Origin: Temnopleurus reevesii | Taxonomy: Eukaryota > Echinodermata > Echinoidea > Temnopleuroida > Temnopleuridae | NCBI GenBank assembly: GCA_036244855.1 | Contig: BQKZ01000313.1 | Span: forward strand, 10,673-74,672 | Direction: 5' to 3' | DNA: 64,000 nt | Part shown: piece by piece, positions 34,001-48,900 of the stretch | Position numbering within the stretch: the stretch's first letter is position 1 | How the letters are laid out: the number at the start of each line of letters is the position of its first letter | Notes under the pieces: model-generated | Database searches by the model: none | The model's input: only the letters and a program-made list of their open reading frames with translations | Told to the model about the DNA's origin: nothing | Translations under genes and position numbers: made by a program

Positions 34001-37000
34001 GTAAAAAAACCTCCCCAAAACAAGGTTCAAGATAACATTTTGGACTAGCCCTACAACACACAGGTCATATCAATGGAAAATACAGACAAGGTACTGAGAC
34101 AAAAGATTCTCTATTGTCCTTCTAGCACTTGAATCTGTGCTTGTTTTGAATTCAAACCAAATAACTGCCTTTGAAATTTGAACAAATGGCAGGGCATCAA
34201 CAACATTTTGTAGACTGTTTTAAAGAGTGTATCGTCAGTATGCTTTGATAAACTCCTGTCTAAATGGAGCTGGCTTCATTGATGTGAGAGCACAAAAGTC
34301 ATATGACAAGCACAGGAAATGGGTTCTTATTGTGAGATGGCGATAAGCCAGTCAAACCTCTCGTAATCCAGATTTCATGATGTCCCAGAGATGCACCTAG
34401 ACACTGTCTCAATTCTCTGAAGTCTAGAGACAGGTCATGCTAAGAAATGATTTATGTGACTCTGGTTTCCTGTAAGGCAATCCTATTGGCATCGCTTCAA
34501 ACTATGTTTTGTTATTGATGCCTTGATGTACTGATGACAAAGTCTTGAGGTAAATGTTTAGTTTTCCTGCCAACTTTGCCCTGTAATGTGATTTCATGAA
34601 CAAGTGGGCCCCTTTTAGAGTTGGTGGATCCATTGAAATATGGGAATTTCATGTTCATTTTGAAATGATCCAGATGTTTGTAATCCCTGATTTTAGAAAC
34701 GAAATCTATGACTGATTAACACTAATCATCAATTACTGTATAAAGCATTTAACCCAAGCCCAACTGATTGCTAACTTTTCTTTTGATAATATAGTATGGT
34801 CAACTTGGCATACCTAAATCCTTTAGTTTATCTTTTCTTCTTCAATATATTGACCTGTAATTTAATAATCCAATTGATTGATCCCATATTTGTTCCTTTA
34901 AAATAGAAAGCAAAAAAAAAACAACCCTTACCGCGAGCCAAAACATATGTATATTTTCCCCTCAATGTATTAAAAACTATGAAAATTGATAATAAAAAAA
35001 AAACAGACCTACCCTATCCCAAAGAGTAGTATTCATCAGACAATGAAACATTTTTTTTTCTATGCCTTACAATGTATATCTATCATCTCCATGGACATAA
35101 CAATTATTTTTTAATTAATTATCATTATTATTACTACCAATTACAAAATTAAATGTTCTATGCGTTCCATTCCCAAACCAGTTGCACCCCGTCCCACTTC
35201 CACCCGAGCTCAAACAAGGAAAAGTTCCTCCCCCTCTCTTCTCACCCTCCACCACTACCCTCCTTGACAAGGGGTAGGTTCAGACAAGGTTCATTACCAT
35301 TTAGGGGTCTTGTCTAAGGAGCAAAACAAGCTCGCAGTCGTTAGGGGCGTGATCATTTACTCTCAATGACAGATATACTTCTTGTTTGACTTGGATTCTA
35401 GTCAAATCTGTTCTGGTTTGATGAATACTCACACACAGGTGTAGACAGTGTCTTTATCTCATCTCCACAGGTCAAGATGGAAATCACACACCGTGTTCAT
35501 GGCTTTCACTTTTCTTGGCAAGTTCTGATTTCTTTGTCGATCTGGGAAAATATCCTTACCTCCTTAATTTAAACTGGCAAAACTTCCTCCAAGCATTACA
35601 TCTCGTTTCCTACTCCTTTTCTTTCTCTCATGTCTTTTCTCTCATGTGACATTGTTTTTGTAAAGGAAATACTTTGAAGACACAAAAAACACTATTGATC
35701 ATCACATCTTCTCTTTCCTTCCCTCTCTTTCTTTTCCATAATATCATCATACCGTACATAACACCTTCTGGATATCACACAGTCAATATTTCATCCAAAG
35801 CAACACAGGATAAGATCTTTCATTTTCTGTCTCTCTTATGCAGTGAAGCAAGAAAGTTATGGTTAACAAAAGTATACATTCTTATTGGCCGACACTTCAT
35901 ATCTTTTTGAAGACATGACATTCATGTTATAAATGTTTTGATTGGCCCAAACTGTTCAATTGCAAAATGACATCTATCACAAACTTTTTGCAACACTTCT
36001 TAGAATAGCAATCTGCTAGTGCATTATGCATGCTCCTTCAGCTATTATCGCAACTACGTCTATATCCTCGTCACAATCACATCATCATCATCATCATCAT
36101 TTTAATTTGATATTAACTTCTATAGTATCCTGCCTCACCCCTTCCTTCACATCCTTTCATATCAAACTAAATATAAAGCTCTTCATTCCCTTCCTCTCCT
36201 CCTATCCTAACTCAAGCTTGACAAAGTTTATTCCCTAAGTTTGACCAACAGCCAATGAAGCAAAGGGATAGAATTGTCTGCTTCCATCCATCATGACAGG
36301 TGATGTCATAGCTATGGGCTTGTTTAATTGGCTGATGGCCTCTGACATGCGGGGGTTAACAGACTACCAAATCTAAAAATAATCTGGATCAATTATGGCG
36401 TGTTGTACAGTGTCAAGTTTAAATGTCAACTGGTAAGCCGGGCCTGAAGACCCATTGAAAGAGGAGAGTAAAGATACTTGGAATGTCCATGGATGGGGGA
36501 GCCAGGTCTAGTGGGGCAGGGGCAATGCTACCCTTCAAAATTCAACTACACCTTGATGGTCAAATTGATTTCTCTGAAAATTTACTCTTTCAGCCATTCT
36601 CTTCATGCATGGCAGAATGGGTGGAGGGCACTCAAACTTGAAAGATGATTTGGGGGTAAAATGATGAACATGGTGCAGGGGATTGTTACTCCTAGAGATT
36701 CAACCTGACCTTGATGGTCAAATATATTGCTTGGGTATTTCAAGATGACCACGCCTTCTTCTCCTTTATTAGCAATAGTGGTAGGTGCTACCATTCAAGA
36801 AATAGCCAAACCCTTTTGCCGCAAATCCTTTCCCTAATAAGATAGGTTGGGGATGACAGATCAGAGGGGTATTTCAATAGAAAACAGGATAAAGAGGGTT
36901 AATTGTAAAACAATGGTGATGGGACAATGCTACAGTCTGGAATCGAATTAACCATGATGGTGGAATAAATTACTCTGATATTTCAAGTTGACAACAGATG

Positions 37001-40000
37001 CTTGCATGCAAGAAACATCTAAACCTCAATGACCAAATAATTTTTCCCATTAATTATCAAGAAAACCTTGCCCTTCATATACCCTCTGCGATTGGTATTA
37101 GGAGAGGGAGCAGGATTGTGGCAGGGTCATATTCCTCCTCTCCCTTGATTTATCAAGATGCACAAAGCCCTTTCTACAATTCTTTTCTTCTTCTTTTTTT
37201 TTGGTGAGGGGGAGGGGGGTGGGTTACGGTGGTTGATTGTGTGTCTATCGAAAAAAAATGTAAAAGGGAATTGTTTACAGCTAGCCTGGATAATGAAAAT
37301 ACAAACCATTCTCTCCAAATCATATCCACAATAAAGATAGATGTAGTACCATTGTTTCTCCCTTATATCATACATAGCTGATGAATGAGATGATATGATT
37401 CTATTACAAACAAAGACTCTCACCTTTCACCTGCTTTTGCCCCCTCTGGAGTTTGCCCATGGGTTCCGAGTTGCGTCGTTTGTGCTTCTTGCGTGATTTA
37501 CGTTCTTTCCTGTCCCTTGACATGATAGGATCTTGTGGAGAGGATGGTGATGCCTTGATTTCAACCTCCAGTTCATCATGAGCATTCTTTGTTGCTTCTG
37601 GTTGAAAGGGAGGAGTGGTAATTGAAAAAAGTACTGATTAAAAACATTTTTACAATAAGTATTGGAGATCCAGTATTGGAGTTCCTTTGTTCTTCCTCCT
37701 TGTTCTGTAATTGGCTGCCCCTCACAACCTGTTCTTTCTTTCTTTCTCTCCACCTCCTTGTTTAGCTCTTTCTATATAATTGTGTGTTCTCTTCATTTCC
37801 TTGTCATTTTACTTATGATTAAGATTCTGCTAGGATAGAAAGCTCAAACTCTTTTTTTACTTCAATAAACATGAAAAATAAAAATAAGGTTTGCATGATC
37901 AAGACTGTACAGCTTCATTTTTTTCACTATGATCCGAAAAGTTTGTTTATTGAATTGCTAATTCATGCTTCACTTCATCTTCCCATTTTATATAAGATAT
38001 CTAATGTTAGGTGTAGCAATTCAATTCAATTCATTTCAATATTTATTTTCACTCATAAAATGCAAATAAAAAAATTATGCCATCCAGACTTTCAAACAAG
38101 TACAGTCTTAATGGTAGAATTACAGCACAGCAATTTCCAAAACTTTTTAAAACTCTTACTCCAATACATTCAATAACAAGAACAATAATGAGACAAGGGA
38201 AGAGAAGAAGGTTAATGCACTTTGGAGCTTCAACAAAAGTAAAACTAATAATCATGTGTCTGAGGTATAGACTTAATCCCTTTCAACTATTTTCCTAGAT
38301 ATAGTACAACAGAATACAAATGAATTATGAATATAGCAAACAGAGGAAGGTGAAATAGACTAAGGTCTGCGAAGTATGACCAATATCCGCCATTTCTTGA
38401 TGAGGAAGCTATGATCCGAGTAGGGACAGAACTGTTCTTTCCCCATTTGTCTGTCCTCGTGCACTCTCATTAAAGAACCATTGATGATAAACTTGGACTT
38501 GGGCCATGCTCTTTCAAAGATCAATCGTTTATCCTCATCACTGGGAAATTATTCATTTAGAGAACGGTAGAACAGAAGTTAGATTGATTAGTAACAAATT
38601 AAAGTATTTCCACTTGTAAAGGAAGTTGATCGTAGAGACAGGTTCAGCCAAAGATGAGTGATGTGAAGGATGGACTTTTTCCAGATTCTCAGGTATGGAC
38701 AGAGCTTAAACAGACAACAATATGATAAGAGTCCCCTCTAATTAATCTTTTAAAATAGATTTGCAGTCTTTATCTCAAAGTCAAGGAAAAATCAATTGTA
38801 GACTTCACTGAATTTCTCGTGCTGTCGATCATCCAAATATTAATACATGGCAAAACCTAAGATGGAAGAACAGTGAATATTTCCCAATTCTCAAAACATT
38901 TTCATCATTCCTTATGGGATTTTTTTTACTATAATTCTATCATAATAGAACAATTTGCATTATCAACCTTTTATTTTATATACGATATATACAATGGAGT
39001 TTTTCTCAGTTCTAATTCTGCTTTGCTATCAATAAAAAAAACCTACACCTTTTACAGTTTCTAAAAATTGCGCTATCTTCCTGTTCACCTGTGTGTAGCA
39101 TGATTCAGCCATATAAATCTCATCTATTCCTACCTCCTTCTCCCTCAATACTTGTACAAAAAAACACCTGACTCGTGGCACAAATCATGAAAGATCATTA
39201 TCTGATTTAGGGTTTTAAACAGGGGTATCCCATAATTCTGAACAGTTGGCGATGGAAATCATATGACCCATCAATTCTCTAGCGTCTAACAGGACCCAAT
39301 GAGATCCAAATGCTTCAAGCTATGACATGGTTTGTGAGAGCCCTACCTAGCAGATCTGAGTTCCTCCATCACCATTTTTTCTCACTCTTACATCCTCCTG
39401 ATTTATGAGTAACAGCTGCGGGTCATGCTGAGATTGCATTAATGTGATTATAAATATATCTTCATAATATATTGTGCTGCCTACTTTCAAATTCTGCTTT
39501 CATGTTCAAGCTTTGTTTGCTTGTGAACATTCATCAAATCTTTGTGATGTTTTGGCATCCCTGCTTTACCATTTTTAATTAAAATTTGACAAAGATACAT
39601 TTTGTCATTTGATGACTCTTTCAATAACAAATTGCTTTAATTTTTCTTTAAAATTATACTATGTCTAAACATATTTTATAAATAATGAGAGAATCATCAA
39701 CGTGATTGAATCACAGGATTCCTATGTATTTATCTCTTCATCTTGCATTTTTTAAATCTTCCTGTACACATTGCACTCTACCCTTCTCTCTCACACTTTA
39801 TCCTTCTCCATCTGTCTATCACAGCCATTTGTTATGATCTCTCTCTCCCTCTCCCTCTGTCCTGATCTGAAATCTCAGGGTTGGTTTAGGTGAGGGTTTA
39901 ATTGAAAGGAAGCATGATTCAGTCGGGGTAGGCGTTGATTCTGCTACCGAGACCGTGACATACAAGTCCATCATGGAAACACCAGAAATAACCATTTCCT

Positions 40001-43000
40001 GCTAAACATCAATTCTTGTCCAATAGCATCTTAGAGTGGAAACAAGAGACCCCTAAACAGCCCAACTTGGATAAATCTAACGTCGCTGATGATTTATCAA
40101 CCTCGGATGGTCCAGATGGTTATCTCTAAAGCTTATCGCTTTTACATCACATAAGGCATCATGAAGGAATTTCATTTCTGTTTTGCTGTTTTAGATCTAC
40201 CTTCAGAGATGCTAATGTGTGATAAGAACATTTCCAAACATGGTCATAATAATTCTTGATAAGATGACATTCAATGATACTTTTGTAATTAATAATTTGA
40301 GAAACATTTCCTCATACTAAACATTTTCCTGAAGGCTTACATATTGCTCATATTATCAGCTATTAAAGTAAATGGTGGTGATTATTTTTCCTGTAGCCGT
40401 AACACTTCCTACATGTATTTAAAACATCTGCAGTGACCACACTAGATGAATTTAATATCAATTACCAAAATTGTGTGATTTTAAATGAAAAGTTTTCCCA
40501 ATCACAAGCAGTTTCAAGTACTACAATCCACTCTAACTATTAATGTTAGCTAGAGGAAGCTAGATCGTATGGCTAATCCATTGATCAGTTCTTTTAATGT
40601 TCATTAATTTATCTAAGAAATGCTAAAATAGAATAGATCAGATAACTTACTTGTACCGAGGATGAGTTCTTTGACTTTGGTAGGAATGTTGCTCTGATAG
40701 TTTTCAAGGATAAGTCTCTTGATTTCATGAGTCCATTGCTTCTTCTGTTCAGGTGATTTGGCCTTTGTGAGGAGGTAAACAAAATGAGGGAGAAATATTA
40801 TAAAAGATGTTAAGAAAAGAGACATGAAATTAAAAAAAAAATGTGTATATAATATATATATAGCAATTGACAATTTTTTCAAACCATTATTCAAATAAAG
40901 ATAGTCCCACAAATTTGTACTGTTCCTTTGACAATTGTATCAATCTAATTACGGTCAACCATATCATAGTGTTCTAAAATGACTGCAATAAGATTGGAGT
41001 GTGTGTATATACAACATATAATGTAACACTGAAAACCATTGCAAAAGTACTGTTTTTGTCCATATTCTCTGTATGTATTATTCCTTCAGCTTTTGCTGAT
41101 ATTTCCTATTCATGAATGAGTACAAAATTTTTTACCTAATTCTGTATTAACATGTTACCTTTCAACTAGTGATTCAAATATCAAGTGACTATCAATAGTT
41201 TGTCATTAATGGTTAAAAGAAACCTTTTGAGCTTTCATGTTTAATCCTGTCAAGATTTTTCATATTGCTTTATATTGTTCATATACATGTATTTAGAACA
41301 AAGAATTCTAGCTTGACAAATAAATCAAATCAGGATGATATACTCACAATAATTGTGTACTGTAAGTCAGAGTTATCAAAGGGAATCACATTGAAGCCGA
41401 GGGGTTCTTTGGGTACGCTTTCTATGAGCATCAAATTGGCACACTGTAGGGAGAAACAAGGATATGAAACATACAGTAACAGGTTATCAACAGAATACAA
41501 CCATAATCTTATGGTTATAATAATAATAATAATAATGAAACACTTTTATATAGCGCATAACACAATCATGCGAAAGTCCCAAAGCGCTTGAAACATGGAA
41601 ACATGGAAAGAGAGAAAGTAGTAAGAAGAACTAGGATTATCAGTAGATTAGTTGTTTTTGAAGAGATAAGTTTTCAAGTTTCTTCTGAATTTTTCATATG
41701 GTGTAATATTTGTGAGGTAATTTGGGAGGCTATTCCATAAGATAGATGTGGCATGTGAGAATGATCTCTCACCATATGATTTTGTAGCCGTTATAGGTAC
41801 AGTTAACTGTGATCTTTTACTAGAACGCAGTGATCTCCCAGGTTTATATTGAATGAGCAATTCTTTGAGATATATGGGTGCTAACTGATAAAGGCATTGA
41901 TAGGCTAGGGAGATCAGTTTAAACTTGATTCTGGATTTAATGGGTAGCCAATGTAGTTCTCTTAGGACAGGGGATATTGCATCGTATTTCTTTGTTTGAG
42001 TTACAAGCCGTGCTGCTGAGTTTTGAATTCGTTGTAACCGTTGTAGTTGATTAGATGGTAGACCAAAAAGTAGACTGTTGCATGAGTCTAGGTGAGAGAG
42101 TACAAAAGCATGGATAAGGCGTTCAGTGGTTTTCTTGTTCAAGAACTTGCGAATCTTGCCAATTTTGTACCAGTTATTGCCAGTTATTATTTCCTCTCTG
42201 AAATACAAAAATAGAATAGTGTAATTGTTGTTTACATTTTGTGTAGTTCCCAGAATGAGTTGAAAATAATCTCAATCTCTTGTTTTTATTACATGAGTAG
42301 CATTCAACTGCTTTTAGTTTCTTCATCCCAATATATGGATGGATCATCAAGAACCAATCTAATAAAAATGATAAGTGAGGAAAATTATGACAACCTCTGG
42401 CACAACAAATGTCTTGTTGACAATTTCAAATAACCTAGGATTCCTATTTGATTTGAATGACAATCCTGTTCTAATTGCCAGAGGATTTAAAGAGTCTCAA
42501 GACCTCAAACATACTCCCCTCTTCATATTGACTTTGTAAACATTGCTCAAAGTCCAACAGATCTTCTCTGGGGTACACATGGTTCATGCCTGGAATGTAA
42601 CAAACATATTCCTGGAATGCTGCTGTTAAAGGACAGTTTGTTCATGCTTTACATGTGATACAACATTCGCAAATTTTTATTTCTTTAAAATATGAATTTC
42701 AGTCTGCTGTCAAAATAATTGACTGATTGATTAAAGTTTGACCTAAATTTCAACACGGAGTAGCATATAAGTGTCAAGCTATAACTAAAAGTGTTCAAAT
42801 TTATTTTGATGAAATAGCAGAATAAATTAATGAAATGCTTTTGATGGGAAAATTTCCTTCATAGGAAAATCAGAATGTTTGTAATGTTTTCATATATTAC
42901 CCGTTTTATACATTGTTTTATTTGTCACAGGTAAAATCCTCCTCAAGACTGTATCATGTTCTAGCTTATTTAAAGGGTAGGTTGAATTAAGTTATGTTTA

Positions 43001-45859
43001 TATAACTTTACTAGTTTAGTGTAGATTTGGGTAGTTGGAAAGCACCTCTGAGAAGCAGCGAATTAGCCATTAAAAGAAATGCATCTTATTGTTATTATTA
43101 AAAATATAATTGATATAATTATCACTGGATGTTTTCCACTATGTAGGGTTACTTGCCTGTGGATCAAATAAGTCAGATAGGGTATAAAGGGGGAACTTGT
43201 TTTGTAAACATCTTCTATTGAAGCTTCTACCATGTAAAGAGCCTCTTCTACATGGTTGAAACTGTTTATGGTCTGGTCTAAAGTACACTAAATTGGACTT
43301 TCTACTGTGCATAGGAATGTAATATTGACATAAATGTTTTATAGTCTGGAGTCAACAAACGCACCTCACATAGAAGTGGGAGCAACAAAACAACCCAACC
43401 CTTGGGATTGCCTGCAAAGAATTGTTGTTCACAAAAAGAGCACAACAAAATAAAAGATTATACCAGTCTCCAACTTTTGTAGATATTTATCGAGCAATCG
43501 TTGTAGTACTTGTTTGTACGTTCCAATTCATGTTCTTTCTCCTTTTTAAGAATTGTTATCGATAGTGTGTTATTTGTTACGAGCAAAACATTCCATAATT
43601 TCCTAATTTCTTTACTTCTCCTAATGCCAAATATATATTGCTGCACATTTTGGCATCAGAAACATTATTTCAAAACAAGGAAAAATGAAAAAAATTGTCC
43701 ATTGAGATTTTTTGTTTATGATGCCAACATTCAACCATATAGGAGTGATCTTATTAAACCATTCCAAGTAAGGTGTCACGCAAGTCACGTTTAAAATTCC
43801 ATCATCCAATCTAGCACAACAGGTGCTGAAATGTAATTAGATCAGATGTAAATTGAAGAAGAGAATGACAATTGAAGAGTAATATGAAAAGGAATGGACA
43901 CATCCTGGTGATGGTTATCATGTTGTCTGGTGGAGATAATACATTCTCTGTAATCGGCTGAAGTGAGTGATATCCTCAATTGGGCGGTGCACTGTTTTGC
44001 TTCTGTCTGTATGATCTATGTACAGACATGCCAATTTTAGATGCGTTTTAGGAGTGTGTACAGTTTCATTCTTCAGTGTCCCATCAATAACAAATCAACC
44101 ACTTTTGGACATACATTCTTGATCATGTTGGATTTTTATTTTTTTAAAGCCCAATAATTGATAATTAAGCAAATAATTTTCAATGCTTAACATTGTAGTT
44201 AACTAAAAACTGTTAAAAAGATAGGTCTTCTTATACTTTTAGACCTAATAAAGATATAAAAAATCAAATGTCCATCATTTCATCACAAAACTACATCAAA
44301 AGAATGTTTGATAACCTGTTGGAAAAATCCTGCCAGAAAATTTGTAGGATCCTGCACCAGTCTTCCTGTACTACTGTATTCAGTCTTCCTGTACTACTGT
44401 ATTCCAATGAAAGAACATGAAGAAGAGCAATTTACTTACTGTGATTTGGGTCTTAATACTGATGAGATTTGTGTTCTCATGTTTCTTTCCGATGAGCAGC
44501 GCCCTCTCAAAGAGATAGATGAACCGGTCACCTCTCGCTCCATGCATCCTCATTACATCCTAATGGGAAGGAAGTGGGAGGAAATTTCATTTCTGGATAA
44601 TAAACACCTGTATTTGTCAATAATTTGTGGTAAAATATCAAAGTACTGTTAAAGTCATGAATCAATATGCTGGTTTACTGATATATTCAAATTTATTTGT
44701 GTTTAACATAGTTACGTGGTATTCCATAGACTGGTTAATAACAATAAGACTATAATTAGAATCCAGTTTGCATACATTACTTGTTGCAATGTTAGGCAAG
44801 CCTCCGGCAAGCTTTCTGGTTGTCAAGAACAACCTTTGTGTTAGAGGTATGCATAAAATTTGCATCTATTAGTAAACCCGCCTATCAACTACAAAGATTC
44901 CAAATGAAACTACATTCAGTATATCATTCTAGAATAAACATTGTAATTCTAGCAAGATCAACTTCAAGGGAATCTGTGCACCATTGCATTTTATAAAAAA
45001 AATCACAAACACAAACAGATAAGTGCTATGCATCGTTACATTCTAATTATCAGGCAAATGTGACTCTGACTACAAGTTTTATAGGGTTTTGCAGAGCATG
45101 GTCCACTTAATTACATATATGTCCCAGCCTTGACCAATCTGTTTACTGCCATGGTCCCAAACTCCAACCAATTCTGTGGATGTTTCCTCGATTGTACATT
45201 CTCTGACCTCATTAAGGAAATATTTAACGACTATTGCTGCCGGTGGAAATGTAGTTTCCTTTCAAAATAGTCCTTGGATTTGAACTCAATCATCAATTTG
45301 ACTTATGCAAGTTGACCTAATCAACTTAGAAATGGCCAGGGGAACAATTTGAGCAAAGTTTACACTTATTTGGGCAAATGGATTTGCATTAAGTGTTCAG
45401 TTTCAACTCATTCAAAAGATCAAAATTTGATGTAAGCCTATATGTACACCAAGCTCTGTTCTATAAATCACTTGATAATATCATTGTAAATGTATATCAA
45501 TGCCCGAAGATACGATACACAATCACTATGGAAATGAAATCTATGGATAAATATCATTTTTCTCTGAGTGACTATATAAAAAATTTATGTATGTTTCTGA
45601 TTATTGACATTTCCTATCATAGCCTACTGTGCCTGCATTGTTTCTATGACAATATCAAAACATTGTTCAGCTTTGAAATGCTCCATAATCAAAATAGAAA
45701 AGATGATAGACAGGAACTTAATGATCATTTTCCATATTTCCTATCCATAATCATTGATGAAGGTAAGATCAATTAAACAAGCAGACATTCATCCTCATGA
45801 TACAATCAATCTACATGAGTACATTTACAATTACATCTAAAGCCACATCAATAAACCAT

Positions 45860-45905
<46 letters not shown>

Positions 45906-48900
45906 GAGTACGCAAGCTGACAATAATATGGGGCCATACATGCTTCAAGAAGGTAATACATACAGGTTCAATATAATAGTTTATATGTACTCTATATATC
46001 TTTCAAGGTGATATTAATTAGTACCCAACATTTAGATATTCAAATAAGTGAGGTGAGATTCTCTTAGAGTACATGGCAGCGTGATATTGACCAGCTCTGG
46101 TGGCAGAGATCCAAGTTCTTGATCCTGAAATAGTTTAAAGAGCAAGACCGCTTGCTAATAATGTCGCCACAGGAAGTTTCAAATATTCCTTTATGGTGCA
46201 CAGATTTCCTCAGCTTTTTTCTTGTTTCAACCCAGATGGTCTACCCCTGTTTTTCCCCTTCATCATTTTATTTAAGAAATGATATCTTGAACACTGGTTG
46301 CTGGGACCCTCAACCTTTTCCATTCCAAGTGAAAAATGGGAAAATAATTTCTACAAAATCATTATTGGATCATTTGCATCTTTTAAAAGTTTTTCAAAAT
46401 TCCCGAAGTTATTCGATTATACTTTCTCTGAAGCTATTGTATTATTCTTGTTGGAATCATTTGTTGATAGCATATGAACTCAAATAATTTGTTATCATTT
46501 TTCTGTAAGAAATAGAATATCCAAAATAACAGCTTGTCAGTCAGGGAAGCGGAAAAAGTAAGTATGATGCACTTACCTCTAGTACCAGATCTCCATATAA
46601 ATTCAGATCATCCTGTAGAGAGGGATAGAAAGAGAGAAAGATACAACATTAGAATTTGATACTACACTCATCTTGTAAGTAGTAAACATCTATGGAAACA
46701 TAATTCCACAAACTGCTTTTAAGCAGCAATCTCTTTCATTCTAAAAAAAAAGTTTCTTACATATCTTCAAGATTTTCAATAATTAGGTCCTCGTCTGAAG
46801 CCAATGGTCAATGTGAGTTAGATGGTAAGATGGTTAAGATATGACCCAGAATGACAGATGAATACCGCTGATGAATATCTGTAGATCACTGATAAACATC
46901 ACACCCACTATCTTCTGCTACTCCTCAACAACAGGAATCTAAAACAGGTTTTGACCTTGATTCTTCCGCCAGGGTATCATCACACGAAGTAGAATTGACT
47001 TCAAATCATTTGAGAGGATTCTGTCACTAGACTAGAGTAGCTAATCAGAAAAATCACTGAATAAAACAATTTAATTTCTCAAAGGAGGTGATGGAAACCA
47101 AGGTATCTAAAAGTCACATCAAAATGTATCATTTTCTTTTAATGAATTATTAAGTGTAAAATTTCAAGGGCAACCTCTCACAAAATATCAAAGTGTCTGA
47201 AAAACGGTAAAATTTTTTAATTCCGTAGTGACAATGTCTGTAAACATTTGAACTTCTCCCCGTATATTTTCACATGGGATATGTGGGGTTGAACAACTGT
47301 CACAGAAATGAAAGATACATTCTCGAATAACTAATTCCAATGGTCATGAATTCTAAAAACAATCATGCACTGTCACTTAAATCTTATCTACTTTGGTATA
47401 TAAATTCACCCTTACTGATTATGAGAGAGGGAGAAATAGAGATGAGAGAAGTCGATGAAATAGCTATGGTACTGAAAAACACAGGTCACTACACTACGAA
47501 ACATTGTTTGGAGTGACAATAAATATGATTTATACAAAATTATGCCACATATATTGTTATCCCACAGTGAAATATCTCAAAATGTGACATTAATATGACA
47601 TTGTAGAAGGGGCAAAAGCTCTCCCAGGCCCATTCAATAGACATTATGCCAATACATCCCAATACATCAGAATCTAAGACAGATTAAATTTGTGTGTATC
47701 TTGAAATAATTTCCTTTATCAAACGATTGTTTTCTAAACTCCTGTTTTGAATGTTAGATTTCCTCAAAGTTCAGAGGAACTGTCAAATGATATTAAGTAT
47801 ATATTTTTAAAGCATTCATTTTCCTCTTCATGTCTGAGTTTCAGAATGATATCATTTTTCTGTGGATGATTTGATTATTTGGCAGAAGTGACCAATTTAT
47901 AGGATGACTTCACTACAGACGTAGCTTGAATAAATAGCTAATAATATTATATGCCCATCATCATATTTTAATATTTATCCATGAATCTATATTTGGGATC
48001 CTCTACTAACCTCATTCTATCCATATCTACTTAAAATCATCCAACTGCCCATCATCAATCAGACAACAATAAGAATTTATCACCACCATCTAAAAAAGAT
48101 GCAACCCATATTTTTCTGAACCAAATATTTCTGGCAAATTTTCAAAATACATGACATGTATCACCATAATGTACCTACATCTTTGAATTAATGTATAAGC
48201 TTATAGGAAGTTTTTTTTTAATTCCTTTTTTTTTTTATTTTCTTTTTAGAGTAAGCCAAGATTCTTTGCACTTTTATCACTCAATTTTATGTTATCTCTT
48301 CTTCAAAATTCATCACTAATCCGTTTGATCAATTCAAAAAATAAATTTGGACAAAATAGGGAACTTTGCTCAAGAAATTCTTTTCTGATGATCATAAACA
48401 TATGAATATGCATCAAACACTTGCGCAAGGTCTATTAAAGAAGGAAACATATTTCTTTGGTCTATTAAAGTTTAGTAGAGTGTTTCATATATTTCTCTAC
48501 TATCTAGCATGTTCTTTATTTATCTAAGCATAAGTTAATAACAAATGCATTAACTTTACTTTTCTTTGGTTATAGGTCTTTATACATGTAGGTGTTAACA
48601 TGAAGTTCAGAACAACAAAAAATGTATTCCTGAATGTTATTATTCCTCAAAACTTTACACCTTCTTCTCTCTCCAGTGCTCTTATGATTGGGTAAGTAGG
48701 AGTGCGGGTGATGGGGGGATGAGATAAGGCTGGTCTGCGCCCATAGGGAGGAGGTGAGTCAGGAGAGGGGGGCGGAAGTCTAGCTACAGAAACCAAGCCC
48801 TGTACCTCGGAGTAGAGGGGAGGCCCCTTCGTTGGATAGATTGAATGTGACAGGAGAGGGCTTCCTGCTCTCGTAGAAGGGCAAAGTATCAAGCAATATG

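Noticed and set aside
26396..37597. Direct splice of the 37424 exon to the 26500 exon
   Set aside because: The phase is wrong (1 against 0) and gives an early TGA; inserting the 28720-28748 exon, with or without the 24-nt microexon, restores the frame.
45393..45776. 127-codon + strand frame
   Set aside because: AT-driven composition (Phe, Ile, Tyr, Lys) with no family likeness.
46152..46487. 111-codon + strand frame
   Set aside because: Antisense to a PLEKHG intron, composition-driven, no motif.
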